A DNA stretch of 64,000 nucleotides, taken from NCBI GenBank assembly GCA_019637585.1, contig JAHBVL010000001.1, positions 558,001 to 622,000 of the forward strand, given 5' to 3'. Below are positions 42,105-50,958 of the stretch, one piece after another. The DNA is from Thermomicrobiales bacterium. GTDB taxonomy: Bacteria; Chloroflexota; Chloroflexia; Thermomicrobiales; UBA6265. The translations under genes and the position numbers were made by a program. The notes beneath the pieces were generated by a model. It did not search any database. It was not told the DNA's origin and saw only the letters and a list, made by a program, of their open reading frames with translations. The stretch's first letter is position 1. Each line of letters starts with the position of its first letter.

Positions 42105-43310
42105 TCAGGATCCGGACAGGAATTGCCCCGCCACATATCCATTCTGACCGTTGTGTGTGGCGCCAAACCAGCTATACGAGCCACCCGCCGTCGGACCGGA
42201 GGTGATCGTCACGGTAGCGCCTTGCGGGATCGGACCAAGCGATTGACTGCTGGAGCTGGCTGAAACCCGCAGGTTGATCGGGCCGTCGGCGACCACCGCC
42301 GTCTCCCCGACCACGATGCCGCCAACCAGATACTCACCGACCGCCCAACCCTGCGTGCCGTTGACATCGAGCTGATACCAGACGTAACTGCCACTCGCGG
42401 TCGGACCGCCAATCACCTTGCCCATGGTGCCCTGGGTCATCGTCACCAGAACGGCGGCGTCGGCACTCGCGGAAGCGCGGAGATTGAGTTTGGGGACATT
42501 GACGAAAACGTAGGAATTGATGTCGAAATCACCCGTCGGGCTGCCGGAATCGAGCGCCAGGTAGTCTCCTGCCACCCATCCGACGTCCGAACCTGCCTCG
42601 ATCTGGTACCAATCCCGCCCGTTGGCCACCGTCGGCCCGGCCAGAACCGTACCGGTCGTGCCGGTGGGCAGCGTCTTCAGAATCGTGCCGCTGGTGCCCG
42701 CTTCGCTGCGCAGGTTGAGCGGACCATCCGCCACGTAGATCTCGTCACCCGCTTCGAACTCCCCAACTGGCGAGGTGGCGAGATCGAGATAGTCGCCGGC
42801 CACCCATCCGGCGTCGGAACCCGCCTGAATCTGATACCAGTCCATGCTGTTGGCCACCGTTGGGCCGGCCAGAACCGTGCCCATCGCTCCGGTTGGCAGC
42901 TTTTTCAGAATGGAGCTGCCCGTGCCGGGAGCACTGCGCAGATTGAGCGGACCGTTTGCCACCATAATATGGTCTCCGACGGCAAACTCCCCATCACCCT
43001 GCAGCTCGATGTACTGACCCGCCACAAAACCGGCAACCGCGCCAGCAGTGATGACCGGGTACCACTCGATTGCATCGACGGTCTGAGCGTCGCCGGTGAC
43101 GGTCAGTGGTGTGCCTTGCGGAAGGGTCTGGAGGATTGTGCCGGTGAGTCCGGGATCCTGGCGCAGATTGAGCGAACCATTGACCACAACAACGACATCG
43201 CCATTGCCGAACTGGGCGGAAACCGGGGCCACCCCGGCGATTCCGGCCACCGCGATCATGAGCATCGTCGCGACAACGACCATGCTTATCCGGGTGCGCA
43301 GACCGTTCAT
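42105..43310 (-). CDS. Secreted protein with five bacterial SH3 domains
   Basis: A 401-residue protein starting at ATG 43310 (MNGLRTRISMVVVATMLM) with a signal peptide to about residue 32 (VAPVSAQ). Five SH3b repeats of ~70 residues follow. Each has a (N)LR motif (GSLNLRQDP, GPLNLRSAPG, GPLNLRSEAG, PKLNLRASAS, GPINLRVSAS) and a G(W/Y)VAG(D/Q)(Y/F) end. Repeats 2 and 3 are almost identical (VLAGPTVAN-WYQI-AGSD-GWVAGDYL), so they duplicated recently. It probably binds the wall or surface peptides. AGGGGAAAAG precedes the start and a promoter lies at 43498-43526. Confidence 0.9.
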   Translation of the reverse strand: MNGLRTRISMVVVATMLMIAVAGIAGVAPVSAQFGNGDVVVVVNGSLNLRQDPGLTGTILQTLPQGTPLTVTGDAQTVDAIEWYPVITAGAVAGFVAGQYIELQGDGEFAVGDHIMVANGPLNLRSAPGTGSSILKKLPTGAMGTVLAGPTVANSMDWYQIQAGSDAGWVAGDYLDLATSPVGEFEAGDEIYVADGPLNLRSEAGTSGTILKTLPTGTTGTVLAGPTVANGRDWYQIEAGSDVGWVAGDYLALDSGSPTGDFDINSYVFVNVPKLNLRASASADAAVLVTMTQGTMGKVIGGPTASGSYVWYQLDVNGTQGWAVGEYLVGGIVVGETAVVADGPINLRVSASSSSQSLGPIPQGATVTITSGPTAGGSYSWFGATHNGQNGYVAGQFLSGS

Positions 43311-43903
43311 CTTTTCCCCTCCCTGGCGGTGAGTTTCCCCTGATCGCTCGAATCGTTTCAGGGCGAGGGTGCGGACCGCCGTTGATGCTTTTCGCCTGAG
43401 CCCAGTGACTGCAACCTGGACCGGCTTGCTCACGCCGAACCCCGGTGAGGTTTTCGGCTGGCCCACAACGAAGCGGGACATTGCGGGTTATGTCTCTAGT
43501 ATCCCTGTTGTACGTACACAGGTCAATACCTGAGCTTCCTGCGGTGAAAAACGTCGACGAATCTGTCGAAAACGCCATACATGGCGAGGCTGCGCGTCGT
43601 TTTCATGCCGCTCTGGCGCCGGCACCCGGCATATTGGCTCAGGATGTGCACGATGCGTGCCCTCCCTCTTCGGCATCAGCTCTTCCCCTGCTCTACATAC
43701 TCTCTACATATCCACCGGACCAAAATGCCCAATTCTCCGGATGTGCCGATCCCGGGTTCTCCTCTATCGTCACTCTGGGCGCGATGATGCGACCCTCGAC
43801 AGCAATGGGAAGCAGGAGCATCGGTATGACGAGGAATTGAGGAAGCGGCTCTTTCGGTAAGTAGTGGATCGACGATTTAAACCAGATAAGAGGAAAGAAC
43901 ACC
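43311..43903. other. Divergent intergenic region, promoter and dispersed repeat
   Basis: 593 bp between the SH3b and TSP3-repeat genes. It contains the promoter at 43498-43526 (minus), a dispersed repeat copy at about 43600-43645 (TCATGCCGCTCTGGCGCC and CCCGGCATATTGGCTCAGGA) and no convincing gene. Confidence 0.6.
43498..43526 (-). promoter_or_regulatory. Sigma70-type promoter with embedded palindrome
   Basis: Read on the minus strand: TTGACC (43526-43521), a 17-bp spacer, GATACT (43503-43498). The spacer holds the palindrome TGTACGTACA (43509-43518), a good place for a repressor site. It drives the five-SH3b protein gene starting at 43310. Confidence 0.65.
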
Positions 43904-45190
43904 ATGGATACGCGTAATCGAACCGTTCGCTGGAACTCCGTCCGGCGCCTTGCTGCTTCCGGCGCGATGGTTGCCGGTGCGCTGGTCGTCATGGCCGGAA
44001 GTGGCGGCGCCCAACCCCTCTCGTCACCAGCCGCGCCCGATTCTCTGCAGGTCATCGCGCAGCAGATTCAGGCGCTTGAATCGGAACCCTATGGCTGGTA
44101 TGTCGCTCAGCACGTCGTCCCGGCTCAGGGTCTGCAGCTCGAGATCGAAGCGAGCGGCTTCCTGCTCAGCCAGGACAGCCGCCTCCTGATCGAAGACGAA
44201 AACGGGCCCATTTCTGTCCTCGACGATGGCGAGGCCCTGGCGCTTACCGGCGACGAAACCCTCGACGTGGCGCCGCTCAATGGCGAGACGACAACGCTCT
44301 ATGAAATCGGGTTGCGGCCATTCGCCGATGGCCTGGTCGAGGAATCGATGCACGCTGGATCTCCCCTCCCGAATCTGTCCGGCATCCGCGAGATCGAGCT
44401 TGGCCGCGACGTGCTGGCTCCCGCCAGCGAGTTGACTATCGACTCCGAGGACGCGGTCGCCCTGCTGATGATCGCTGCGGGCGAGGTTGAGGTCACCGGG
44501 CCGGATGGAGCCGATTTGGGAACACTTGGTCCTGGCTCCATCGCCGAGGTCGAGGGAGGCGCCACGCTCGAGGCAGATGCTTCGCATGGCGCCACAGTCG
44601 TCGCCGTGCGGATCGGCGAGGATCTCTCCGGGCTCGGCGGCAGTGCTGCCGGTTCCGAGTCGCCGGGCGGCACCGCCCAAATCGACAGGACGGATTCGGA
44701 CGGAGATGGTCTCACCGATGCGGACGAGAAAATCTATGGATCCGATCCGCACAATCCCGACACCGATGAGGACACCCTGAGCGACGGTGACGAGGTGCAC
44801 ATCTACGGTTCGAGTCCCACGTCGATGGACAGCGATGGCGATGGACTGCCCGACTACAACGAAGTCATGCAGTGGAACACCGATCCAGCAAACCCGGATA
44901 CGGACGGCGATGGGCTCAACGATCACGACGAGCTCGGCTACAACACCGACCCGCTCAATGCCGATTCGGACGGCGACGGATTGTCAGATGGCGACGAGCT
45001 GCTGGTCTATGGCACCGATCCACTCGATCCGGACACCGACGATGATGGCGTGCTGGATGGCACCGAAATCCAGTATGGATCGAGCCCATTCGCCAAGGAT
45101 ACCGACGGCGATGGCCAGTGGGATGTCGACGAGATCGCGTTCGGATCGGACCCGACCGACCCGAACAGCAAGTACGTGCAGCAGAACTAG
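43904..45190 (+). CDS. Secreted protein with thrombospondin type 3 calcium-binding repeats
   Basis: A 428-residue protein. The first 36 residues are an export signal (RRLAASGAMVAGALVVMAGSGGAQ). Residues ~50-250 form a cupin-like beta region (GEVEVTGPDGADLGTLGPGS). From ~263 onwards there are repeated D-x-D-x-D-G loops (DSDGDGLTDADE, DSDGDGLPDYNE, DTDGDGLNDHDE, DSDGDGLSDGDE, DTDDDGVLDGTE, DTDGDGQWDVDE), a Ca2+-binding thrombospondin type 3/EF-loop array. It would be an extracellular calcium-stabilised protein. Confidence 0.88.
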   Translation: MDTRNRTVRWNSVRRLAASGAMVAGALVVMAGSGGAQPLSSPAAPDSLQVIAQQIQALESEPYGWYVAQHVVPAQGLQLEIEASGFLLSQDSRLLIEDENGPISVLDDGEALALTGDETLDVAPLNGETTTLYEIGLRPFADGLVEESMHAGSPLPNLSGIREIELGRDVLAPASELTIDSEDAVALLMIAAGEVEVTGPDGADLGTLGPGSIAEVEGGATLEADASHGATVVAVRIGEDLSGLGGSAAGSESPGGTAQIDRTDSDGDGLTDADEKIYGSDPHNPDTDEDTLSDGDEVHIYGSSPTSMDSDGDGLPDYNEVMQWNTDPANPDTDGDGLNDHDELGYNTDPLNADSDGDGLSDGDELLVYGTDPLDPDTDDDGVLDGTEIQYGSSPFAKDTDGDGQWDVDEIAFGSDPTDPNSKYVQQN

Positions 45191-45204
45191 CGGATGGCAT
45201 CGCG

Positions 45205-45236
45205 GCCCCGGTCCGGGAGAACACCCGGACCGGGGC
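45205..45236. terminator. Hairpin between convergent genes
   Basis: GCCCCGGTCCGGG pairs perfectly with CCCGGACCGGGGC around AGAACA. No T-tract exists on either side. It lies between the convergent TSP3-repeat and membrane-protein genes and may act as a bidirectional terminator or mRNA end-stabiliser. Confidence 0.7.
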
Positions 45237-45243
45237 GCAAGAA

Positions 45244-46413
45244 TCAGCGGCTCACGCCCAGCTGATCGGCAATCCGCTTCTCCAGCCGGTCATCGCCAAA
45301 TCTGGCCAGGTAGATCGGCCGGTAGCGATCGTAGAAGGTGAGCATGACCGAGATCATGAAGACGAAGAAGAGTGCGGCTGTCCAGTGGAACGACCGGTCG
45401 CCGGGCAGGAGCTGGCGAGCCAGCGCGACGATCACGGTGTTGACCGCCATCGTCCCCACAAAGCTGCCGGCGACCGCCTGATCGCTCCAGCCCATCACCC
45501 GGACCACGGCCTCGCTGACAAGGATGTTCAGAATCAGCAGCAGCGCGATCATGACCATCTGTTCCCACGGGCTGGAGGGAGTGCCGGGCACGATTCTGAC
45601 GAAGATCGTCATGATCAGGGTCAACAGCACGGTTTTCTCCAGCAGCTCGGAGGTGAAGACCTTGCCCCGCATCGACCGGACCTGCTGGTTCAGTGCTTCA
45701 ACAGAAACGTCGGATGGATGATCGCGGAAGGTGAGATTCCAGTCCTTCGGCGGGAGCTTCTGCTGAATCAGGTACCGCAGCCCGATCACCAGCGCGGCGA
45801 GAAAACAGACCAGCGCCACGAAAAAGAGCGGATTGTCCCTGATGATCTCGCCGAAACCGGTATCGACCGGAACGCCGAAGAGATCCTCTTTGACCAGATC
45901 GGTCGTATCGAGCTGCGCCACGTGAATCCAGTATTCCTGCGGCAACTTGATGACGATCCAGATAAAGGCCGCTGCGCCGATCACCACGCGCTTGGACATT
46001 CGCAACGGATTCCAGCGAGTGCGGACGCCCTGATAGAAGTCGAAAAAGTACTCGAACGTGTTCGGAAAGATCAGCAGGAGCGCCCGGACGTGGAAGATCT
46101 CGAAAAGCGCCACGCCGACAAGGCGGTAGTACCAGAGGAACCGGCTCGTGTCGAACGCCACCTGATGTTGCCAGTTGCGCATCGTCGAGAGATAGGCAAT
46201 AGCCAGATAGTAGACGTCGAGCGCCTTGTCATAGCTTTGATAGTTGGTCAGGTCGAGATTGGTGAAACTCTGAAAAATCGTCTGGTCCGCGGCATCGATG
46301 ATCATCGCCAGAATCATCGCCGGCAGCGGAAATTTGGGTATGAAGAGCGGCACGACGATTCGAAGCGCTACGACGATCCCGAAAATGACCAGATCCATCG
46401 AGTGCTCGGCCAT
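45244..46413 (-). CDS. Multi-pass membrane protein of unknown function
   Basis: A 389-residue protein from ATG 46413 (MAEHSMDLVIFGIVVALR), GGGAAGGG being just upstream. About nine hydrophobic helices are seen. Notable loops are IDAADQTIFQSF, DVYYLAIAYLSTMRNW, KLPPKDWNLTF and a C-terminal tail ARFGDDRLEKRIADQLG. The sequence resembles uncharacterised integral membrane proteins of Chloroflexota and Actinobacteria, but no named family is recognised. Confidence 0.75.
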   Translation of the reverse strand: MAEHSMDLVIFGIVVALRIVVPLFIPKFPLPAMILAMIIDAADQTIFQSFTNLDLTNYQSYDKALDVYYLAIAYLSTMRNWQHQVAFDTSRFLWYYRLVGVALFEIFHVRALLLIFPNTFEYFFDFYQGVRTRWNPLRMSKRVVIGAAAFIWIVIKLPQEYWIHVAQLDTTDLVKEDLFGVPVDTGFGEIIRDNPLFFVALVCFLAALVIGLRYLIQQKLPPKDWNLTFRDHPSDVSVEALNQQVRSMRGKVFTSELLEKTVLLTLIMTIFVRIVPGTPSSPWEQMVMIALLLILNILVSEAVVRVMGWSDQAVAGSFVGTMAVNTVIVALARQLLPGDRSFHWTAALFFVFMISVMLTFYDRYRPIYLARFGDDRLEKRIADQLGVSR

Positions 46414-46554
46414 CGACCCTTCCCTCATACGCGACACCGGACACCGGTGCCGACACGGAACAGCCCGGCAACAACGCGCCGGGTGTCACAAAACCTCGCA
46501 CCAATCCTGCCCGGCGCACGGCCGGACAATGATTGCCGCGAGGTGAGTTGAGAA

Positions 46555-46577
46555 GGCGCGACCTCGTATGTCGCGCC
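46555..46577 (-). terminator. Hairpin after the small peptide gene
   Basis: GGCGCGAC and GTCGCGCC pair around a 7-nt loop, seven bases downstream of the small ORF stop on the minus strand, with TTCTC following. It is a possible weak terminator. Confidence 0.5.
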
Positions 46578-46583
46578 GGTTCT

Positions 46584-46667
46584 TTAGCTGGCGTCGCCGC
46601 GTCGCCGAAGCGACAAGAGCGCAAAACCAACGGCCGCAACGGCGACAAGCATGACAACGATCTTCAT
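46584..46667 (-). CDS. Very small membrane peptide
   Basis: A 27-residue ORF: MKIVVMLVAVAAVGFALLSLRRRGDAS. It is one hydrophobic helix with a basic juxtamembrane RRR, predicting a single-pass peptide with cytoplasmic C-terminus. AAAGGA lies 7 nt upstream of ATG 46667 and a hairpin follows the stop. It resembles the short TM-plus-Arg peptides common in Chloroflexota and Actinobacteria annotations. Coding status is inferred only from these signals. Confidence 0.5.
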   Translation of the reverse strand: MKIVVMLVAVAAVGFALLSLRRRGDAS

Positions 46668-46813
46668 TCTGGCATCCTTTCCGGCCGAACAGGGCCGACT
46701 CGGTGAGTGCCGTCGCACAATCCGGACCTTTTGCCCGCCACCCGCTACCTTCCCACGCACATTTTAGGCGATGTGCAGGCGGTTGTCGGTGTTCGCTGGA
46801 ATCCGTGGAAGCC

Positions 46814-48694
46814 TTACTCCGCTGGCTCGATGAACTCGGTGGCCACGTAGCCGGTTTCGCCGGTTTCGGTGCGAACCAGAATCCAGTGAAACTCGCCATC
46901 CAGGAGCGGGTCGGGGGACACCACGGTTGCGGTCTGCCCGACGGCCAGGCTGGTCACGATATCGGCATCGACCCCGGGAACCGCGCGCAGATAGACCGAG
47001 GCATTGATGGCCTGAATCGACTCACCGGGGATGAATCCACCGGTCAGATACTCTCCCGCCGCGTATCCCTGTACACCATCGAGATCGACCAGATACCAGG
47101 TGTAGCCGCCGCTGTTCTCCGGTCCGGAAAGAATCACCAGCAGATCCCCTGCATCGATGGCTTCGATCGCCGGGCTGGTGGGATCGGGTTGAGAGCGGAG
47201 ATTGATCGGCGGCTCGGAAACGCGGACCCAGGCGCCTGAACGGAACGCGACGGAGCCCGAATTGACCGGACGGTCGACAGGGTCGGCGCTTTCCTCAGCC
47301 CCAGACGCCGGCGCAGAACCCGCCAGCTGCAGAAGGGATCCCGCGACCCAACCCGAGCGTTTGTCATCGAGCAGGAGGAGATACCAGTCGTACCCTTCCG
47401 CGCTGATGGGACCGCCAATGACCGATCCATAAGTGCTCGCCGTCATCTTGCCGAGCGACGCCGCGGTCACCGACGGTTGAACGCGGATGTTCGCTTCTTC
47501 CACTGAGGCCGCGACCACATCACCAGTCAACAACCCTACCTCGTGGAGGTATGTGCCGGCCACGTAACCCGAAACGACGCCTTCCGGCAGGAGCGTGACG
47601 GCATACCACACGTGCCCGCCTTCGGTACCCGCCGCCGCATCGATTCGGAGCATCTGCCCCTCGTCCAGGGTGGCTACCACCTCGGCGCCGGACCCCGGCG
47701 CCTGCCGGAGATTGAGCGGCGGATCGTTGACCGTCGCCCGGTCGCCCGGCTGAAGATCGGGCGCACCAGTTGATGCGCTGGCTGTCGCTGAGTCGCTCGA
47801 GATGTCAGCGCTCTGGCTCCCGCCGGTGCTGGCCGGCGCCGCGGCAACAGCATCGAAAGCGAACGACTGTATCCAGCCACGCGCATTCGTATTCGACACG
47901 ACCTGATACCAGAGCTGATTTCCCGCTTCGATCGGATCGCCGAGGATATCGACGACCTCTCCCGCGGAAACGGTGTCGATGATGACCGCCGAGAGATCGG
48001 CAGCCAGGCGAATCGCCACGTTGTCCTGCGTGACCGTTTCGGTGGCCACCGGTGTCTGGGTCGATGTCGCCTCGGGTGCGCCGCTGCTGGCCGCGGGAGT
48101 GGTGGCCGGCGCCGGTTCAGGAGTCTCCACCGGCTCCTCACTCGGGGCCGATTCCTCGTCCTGCTCAGCAGCAGTTCCGGTATCGGCTGTCCCGGCATCG
48201 CTGGGCGGGATGATCACACCCTGACTGGCGGAAGAGAAGAGATACATCGACAGATCGGTTTGCGCGGCGCTCTCGGTGGTCTGGAAGCGGTAGTCATAGA
48301 CCGAGCTCGGCCGGTATTCGACGCTCTCGCCCTGGAGCAGATAGGCGATCGTTCCGGCCGGAACGGCGGTTTGGCGCAATCCCCAGTTGTCGACCTCCGC
48401 ATTGCTGGGCGTCACCTGCCAGCGAACCACATGCCCGTCCTGCTGACCGTCAGCGACATGGATCGTCGCCTGCGTGCCATCGATCGAGACAATGCTGACA
48501 TCGAAGCCGTCGGTGACTGGCGCGCAATCGACGGTCGCCAGGGTCTGCTCGGTCATTCCCGGCGGGCAGGCGAAGACGGAGAGGGAAATGCGCGGCGACG
48601 GTCGTTCGCGGGCCACGGTGGAACCGGCTGCGACGGTCATCGCGAGCATGATGATGAAGATGAGAGAGAAAACCCGGCGACAGCGCACGTGCAC
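46814..48694 (-). CDS. Secreted multi-SH3b protein with Ser/Thr/Pro linker
   Basis: A 626-residue protein (GTG 48694; GAGGA lies 7 nt upstream) with a signal-type N-terminus (FSLIFIIMLAMTVAAGSTVA). Residues ~35-170 form a Cys-containing beta domain (FACPPGM, ATVDCAPV). A Glu/Pro/Thr-rich linker (~180-225) precedes about five SH3b-like repeats, with LNLRQAPG, ANIRVQPS, INLRSQPD and VYLRAVPG at their starts and G(W/Y)VAG, GYAAG or GYVAT at their ends. The last SH3b ends at the C-terminus. Wall or surface binding is likely. The start codon is uncertain; the open frame extends to 48739. Confidence 0.82.
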   Translation of the reverse strand: MHVRCRRVFSLIFIIMLAMTVAAGSTVARERPSPRISLSVFACPPGMTEQTLATVDCAPVTDGFDVSIVSIDGTQATIHVADGQQDGHVVRWQVTPSNAEVDNWGLRQTAVPAGTIAYLLQGESVEYRPSSVYDYRFQTTESAAQTDLSMYLFSSASQGVIIPPSDAGTADTGTAAEQDEESAPSEEPVETPEPAPATTPAASSGAPEATSTQTPVATETVTQDNVAIRLAADLSAVIIDTVSAGEVVDILGDPIEAGNQLWYQVVSNTNARGWIQSFAFDAVAAAPASTGGSQSADISSDSATASASTGAPDLQPGDRATVNDPPLNLRQAPGSGAEVVATLDEGQMLRIDAAAGTEGGHVWYAVTLLPEGVVSGYVAGTYLHEVGLLTGDVVAASVEEANIRVQPSVTAASLGKMTASTYGSVIGGPISAEGYDWYLLLLDDKRSGWVAGSLLQLAGSAPASGAEESADPVDRPVNSGSVAFRSGAWVRVSEPPINLRSQPDPTSPAIEAIDAGDLLVILSGPENSGGYTWYLVDLDGVQGYAAGEYLTGGFIPGESIQAINASVYLRAVPGVDADIVTSLAVGQTATVVSPDPLLDGEFHWILVRTETGETGYVATEFIEPAE

Positions 48695-48907
48695 GACACG
48701 ATCCTCTTGCAAGCCTGGCGCCGGTGACACTTCCGGCACACTCGACCCGATTCATTCGATCGAGGACGCATGCGGAGTGCGGATTGAATGCGTCCGTACG
48801 CGGGGTTTCAAAGAATACCACGCATTCAGAGCACGTGACTAGATGTCATGTTCGTCGTTCAGTGACTGCGGATACATGCTTCGGTGACAGAGGTTGTGGC
48901 GTTGATC

Positions 48908-50158
48908 TCAGCGGTGGGATAAGAGCGGCGCGAACTGTTCGTCGAGCTGCGTGCCGGCATGGTCGAACACCCCCTCGACAACTGGCCGTCCCGCCTGGAT
49001 TCCGCTGACCGCTGCCGTATACGAGCGGGTCATCTGCGCCTGTGTGTAGATAGGGAAGACGACCGTGTCGCCGATCTGGCAACGGTCCCCTTGGGCGATG
49101 GGAAGGTGGTAGTCGATGATCTGATCGATATGCTGGTAGTCGAGGACCGTGGAGCGGGCTGAGGCGGGATCGCTCCCGACGATCATCTGCTTCGGCCATG
49201 CGTCGTCGTAGAGACCGGTCATCAGGCTCCAGAGTCCACCGCCAAAGGCATAAGCCGTTCCCTTATAGATGTGACTGACCTCGGTAACCCAGGTATAGGC
49301 AGGACGTTCGAGGCTCGATCCGAGCATCATCTGGCTGATCGTGGTGCCGCAGATACCGTGACCCGGTTCGACATGGGTGGCGCCAGCCCCTTTGAGCGTC
49401 GCAAAGGTCTCGGCGGAGGTATTGCCAGGAGCGTTGATCACCGTCATCGGGATGCCGAGCTCGGTTTCGATCCGCTTCGCGGCATCGGTGATGGTGGTCA
49501 TGTTCGGCAACAACCCCGGCGGCATCCGCTCGCGGTCGAATGTGTATTCGACGACCGGAAACGCCGTGGTGCCAATGACCTCGACATGCGGCAGGGCGGC
49601 GATGGCCCGAACGGCATCGACCACCGCTGATTCGTGAAAACCACCTTCCTGACCGGCAAAGGCGACATCGTCATCCCCATAAACCCGCACGAGGAGCGAC
49701 TGCCTGGCCCCGGCGACCCGGACGACGGAATCCATCGCATCGGAGATCTGCCGGGCTTTCTCGACGCTGTAGACCGTGATGTAGTCGGGTTGCATGGTCA
49801 GCGCGTGGGTGATCTGGTGACGAGGAATCTGGTTGATCTGCCCGATATGACCAACCGGCAGTCCGCAGCGGTTCAGGAGATGCGCGCAGGTCATATCGAC
49901 CGCCACCGTTTTGTCGATGCCGTTGGCCAGCGCTGTCGCCGCGACCAACGGGTTGCGCGCAATCTGCTTGGTCATCAGAAAGGTGGTCAGCCCGAGGCGC
50001 TTCGCCTCGGCCGCCTGAATGCGGGCATTGGCGGCAATGGTGTCGAGATCGAAAAGCCAGGTGTTGGCCGGGATCTGGCCAGACTGATGCAGCTCGACCG
50101 CAGCGTCGAGGAGCGCTGGATTGTCCGACTGGAGGCGGTTCAGAAACATGCGCAACAT
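48908..50158 (-). CDS. YhfX-like PLP-dependent enzyme (alanine-racemase fold)
   Basis: A 416-residue fold-type III PLP protein. K64 in FLMTKQIARNP is the expected PLP lysine; a barrel follows, with VIGTTAFPVVEY and HVEPGHGICGTT (phosphate-binding glycines). The protein matches the YhfX group, a variant of alanine racemase associated with uncharacterised amino-acid or phosphonate-like catabolic gene sets in enterobacteria. Substrate and reaction are unknown. It is divergent from 50338, with palindromes at 50199 and 50271 between them. Confidence 0.8.
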   Translation of the reverse strand: MLRMFLNRLQSDNPALLDAAVELHQSGQIPANTWLFDLDTIAANARIQAAEAKRLGLTTFLMTKQIARNPLVAATALANGIDKTVAVDMTCAHLLNRCGLPVGHIGQINQIPRHQITHALTMQPDYITVYSVEKARQISDAMDSVVRVAGARQSLLVRVYGDDDVAFAGQEGGFHESAVVDAVRAIAALPHVEVIGTTAFPVVEYTFDRERMPPGLLPNMTTITDAAKRIETELGIPMTVINAPGNTSAETFATLKGAGATHVEPGHGICGTTISQMMLGSSLERPAYTWVTEVSHIYKGTAYAFGGGLWSLMTGLYDDAWPKQMIVGSDPASARSTVLDYQHIDQIIDYHLPIAQGDRCQIGDTVVFPIYTQAQMTRSYTAAVSGIQAGRPVVEGVFDHAGTQLDEQFAPLLSHR

Positions 50159-50198
50159 GATCGCACAGAGCCAGCGGAGCGGCTGACCCGTCTGGTTT

Positions 50199-50208
50199 CG
50201 TACGTACG
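50199..50208. promoter_or_regulatory. Palindrome CGTACGTACG, site 1
   Basis: A perfect 10-bp palindrome 41 bp upstream of the YhfX-like gene start. An identical word occurs 72 bp away at 50271, and TGTACGTACA sits inside the SH3b promoter at 43509. It is a candidate repressor half-pair. Confidence 0.45.
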
Positions 50209-50270
50209 CTGGCGTCCGGGGCGAAATGAAACCCCAACCGCCCCAGAATCGTTTATGATTGCGTCGTCCC

Positions 50271-50280
50271 CGTACGTACG
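50271..50280. promoter_or_regulatory. Palindrome CGTACGTACG, site 2
   Basis: A second copy of the same palindrome, 58 bp upstream of the GTG of the gene at 50338. Centre-to-centre spacing to site 1 is 72 bp, about seven helical turns, which would place both sites on one DNA face. Confidence 0.45.
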
Positions 50281-50337
50281 GCGCCCTATCCCCTGAGGGC
50301 CGCCATCGGGCTATTCCAGAATCATCAGGTTAGCGCT

Positions 50338-50958
50338 GTGTCCCAAATACCCATGCACCAGACTGCGGCAGCGTCTCCGCTGCCAGATATCCGTTGGGAC
50401 GGCGTTTCGCTTCGGCGCATGCCGTTCCGCATTGCCATTGCCGCGACGCTCTCCGTCCTCCTGCCCGGTCTTGGGCACCTGCTGGTGGGAGAGCGAAAAA
50501 AGGGATTCATCCTGCTGGGCATCACCATGGCCAGCTTGCTCGTGGCTGTGGCGATCATCCCGCACGATCCCTTCGCCGCGCTGGCCATGTTCACCCAGCC
50601 ACGCAATCTGGCCGCGGTTTTCGTGGCGGATATCGCGTTCTTGCTCTTCCGCTGCTACGCGGTCATTGATGTGGTTCGCCACAGTCGCGTTCGGAGCCTG
50701 CGGGCGCCTGGCGTGGTCATCGGGCTCTCCCTGCTCCTGGCCATCACCGCGGCGCCGCACGCTGCTGTTGCCTACTACGATCTCGTGACCTATCAGTTCC
50801 TCGAGGAAGTCTTTGGAGACAATGCCGAACCTCGTCCGGTCGTCGCGCCGGCGCAGGTCGAACTCACCCGTGAAGTCCGTCTGGCCGACGGCGTCGCCCC
50901 TGCTGCGCCACCCGTGGTGGCGCCCGATGGAGATTCCAATGCATCGAACAATCCATAG
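50338..50958 (+). CDS. Hypothetical four-helix membrane protein
   Basis: A 206-residue membrane protein with about four hydrophobic helices, starting at GTG 50338. LLPGLGHLLVGERKKGFILLG resembles the N-terminal membrane segment of some LCP proteins and of 'TM2/DUF6677-like' proteins. A hydrophilic Pro/Val tail follows. Its 3' end overlaps the LCP-family gene by 20 nt, so the two are cotranscribed and may form one membrane-plus-extracellular unit. Confidence 0.7.
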   Translation: MSQIPMHQTAAASPLPDIRWDGVSLRRMPFRIAIAATLSVLLPGLGHLLVGERKKGFILLGITMASLLVAVAIIPHDPFAALAMFTQPRNLAAVFVADIAFLLFRCYAVIDVVRHSRVRSLRAPGVVIGLSLLLAITAAPHAAVAYYDLVTYQFLEEVFGDNAEPRPVVAPAQVELTREVRLADGVAPAAPPVVAPDGDSNASNNP

